Source: a bacterium
GTDB taxonomy: Bacteria > Patescibacteriota > Minisyncoccia > UBA6257 > GWB1-50-10
NCBI GenBank assembly: GCA_021825465.1
Contig: JAKAGX010000022.1
Span: forward strand, 1 to 12,165
Direction of reading: 5' to 3'
DNA: 12,165 nucleotides
Under the pieces are notes generated by a model. That model was given only the letters and a program-made list of their open reading frames with translations. It made no database searches and was not told where the DNA came from. This document shows, in pieces, positions 11,412 through 12,165 of the stretch. The number at the start of each line of letters is the position of its first letter. The stretch's first letter is position 1. A program made the position numbers and the translations under genes.

Positions 11412-12165
11412 TCAACGATCGGCCGCCTGTATCATTTGCCGGATGCTCTTCGACCGGTCCGGCAGAGATGTGATCTTCAGTCTCAAAGCAGGGTTGTCCC
11501 CGACCTCGCGATCGAGGATATCCCGGAGCTTACCGTCATCGGACTTGATAAGGAGTCCGATATCGTCGACCGAAAGATGCAGCTTTCTCACGGAAGCATA
11601 CAACTCCTCGTTGTTCAAAAAATACAACGGGAATCGGTACACATACGAAGAAAGTGCTTGCCGATCCAAGCGGATCGACGCTTCCGGAACGCCGAGGACC
11701 ACGTGCGCCGGCGTGAAGGCAGGTGAAAAGATGGCGCCATTGCGTCTCACGGACAACGCTTTCAGGATAAGCTCATCCCGAATGATGCCGAAGAGATACC
11801 GAAACGGAAGCCCTTTCCGGGAACATTCATCGAGGAACGATTCGTTGATGACAGCAAAGCCCAGCGCAACGTCCGCATGTTTCGGCGGCAAGAAGTCCGA
11901 ATACTTTTCGAATCCTCCGTCGCGGAAAAAGGGGCGGATACCGCAAAGCCGCGAACTGTTCACGATGAAATCCCGGTAATCGGATCGGGAGCCGAAAAGG
12001 ATCTCCCTCGCCGCTTCCATGACGGGCTTGCCATCGCAAACGAAGAGCGACAATTCCTCCACGTCGGGAGGATCGCCGCTGGCCGGCACAAAACGGTAGC
12101 TCACCCATTCTTCGATCATGGCTCCATCGAGCTTTTCCCGGTGAGGATAATCCAACCGAACAAGA
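11412..12165 (-). CDS. Unrecognised soluble protein, 5' end outside the window
   Basis: The open frame continues to the right edge (the last visible codons encode L-V-R-L-D-Y-P-H). A TTG at 12155 is the only start-like codon near the edge and has no Shine-Dalgarno or -10, so I treat the gene as truncated. About 250 residues are visible, with no membrane segment and no signal peptide. Mixed alpha/beta composition includes a hydrophobic core stretch, A-D-V-A-L-G-F-A-V-I-N-E-S-F, then a helix with F-R-Y-L-F-G-I-I-R-D-E-L, and a strand-like A-H-V-V-L-G-V-P segment. I recognise no family; an acyltransferase-like fold is possible but unsupported. It is ended by the terminator at 11365-11398 and followed on the same strand by the kinase. 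Confidence 0.7.
   Translation of the reverse strand, partial: LVRLDYPHREKLDGAMIEEWVSYRFVPASGDPPDVEELSLFVCDGKPVMEAAREILFGSRSDYRDFIVNSSRLCGIRPFFRDGGFEKYSDFLPPKHADVALGFAVINESFLDECSRKGLPFRYLFGIIRDELILKALSVRRNGAIFSPAFTPAHVVLGVPEASIRLDRQALSSYVYRFPLYFLNNEELYASVRKLHLSVDDIGLLIKSDDGKLRDILDREVGDNPALRLKITSLPDRSKSIRQMIQAADR

Overview
This window comes from a compact bacterial genome of moderate GC. Its character fits the Candidate Phyla Radiation (Patescibacteria, Parcubacteria-like): short housekeeping proteins such as a gamma-only DnaX, very short intergenic gaps, many one-domain proteins of uncertain role, and -10 elements pressed against start codons. Several genes end in TGA, so the standard bacterial code applies and TGA is not recoded as in Gracilibacteria or Absconditabacteria. 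The lineage is inferred from style, not from a marker gene.

Layout. (a) 1-110: 5' end of a minus-strand PEBP/YbhB-type gene, divergent from dnaX (187-1305, clamp-loader ATPase). Two four-unit arrays of a 7-bp repeat sit on either side of dnaX in inverted orientation. (b) 1369-2055: minus-strand multi-pass membrane protein of unknown function. (c) 2110-2447: tRNA-Gln(UUG) followed by about 260 nt of non-coding DNA. This holds a hairpin on the CCA end, an 18-bp duplicate of the tRNA 3' end whose T-loop is split by 16 nt, two tRNA-like fragments on the other strand, and a strong plus-strand terminator. (d) 2448-2918 (-): SRPBCC/AHSA1 protein. (e) 3047-4138 (+): rsgA, a ribosome-assembly GTPase whose arginine codon use differs from dnaX. 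(f) 4146-4727 (-): isoprenylcysteine methyltransferase-type membrane protein. (g) 4863-5333 (+): PNPOx-like split-barrel protein. (h) 5386-6528 (-): exported bactofilin-like beta-solenoid with a membrane C-terminus, separated from (g) by a symmetrical terminator. (i) 6682-9175 (+): tightly packed five-gene operon of CBS-pair protein, GIY-YIG nuclease-like protein, BcrC-like PAP2 phosphatase, EEP-family phosphohydrolase and CYTH-domain phosphatase/cyclase. (j) 9176-11350 (-): large membrane sensor histidine kinase without a response regulator in view. (k) 11412-12165 (-): 5'-truncated unrecognised gene ending in a terminator just upstream of the kinase promoter.

The genes do not form one pathway. 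They are a mix of housekeeping (dnaX, tRNA-Gln, rsgA), envelope or membrane functions (PAP2, methyltransferase, solenoid protein, unknown membrane protein) and signalling or phosphate hydrolysis (CBS, CYTH, EEP, histidine kinase). The most striking shared feature is regulatory: nearly every transcription head has a TATAAT-type -10 only a few bases before the start codon. Four of the minus-strand heads share the identical extended -10 TGGTATAAT, and several have exactly 6 nt between hexamer and ATG, the geometry of leaderless transcripts.
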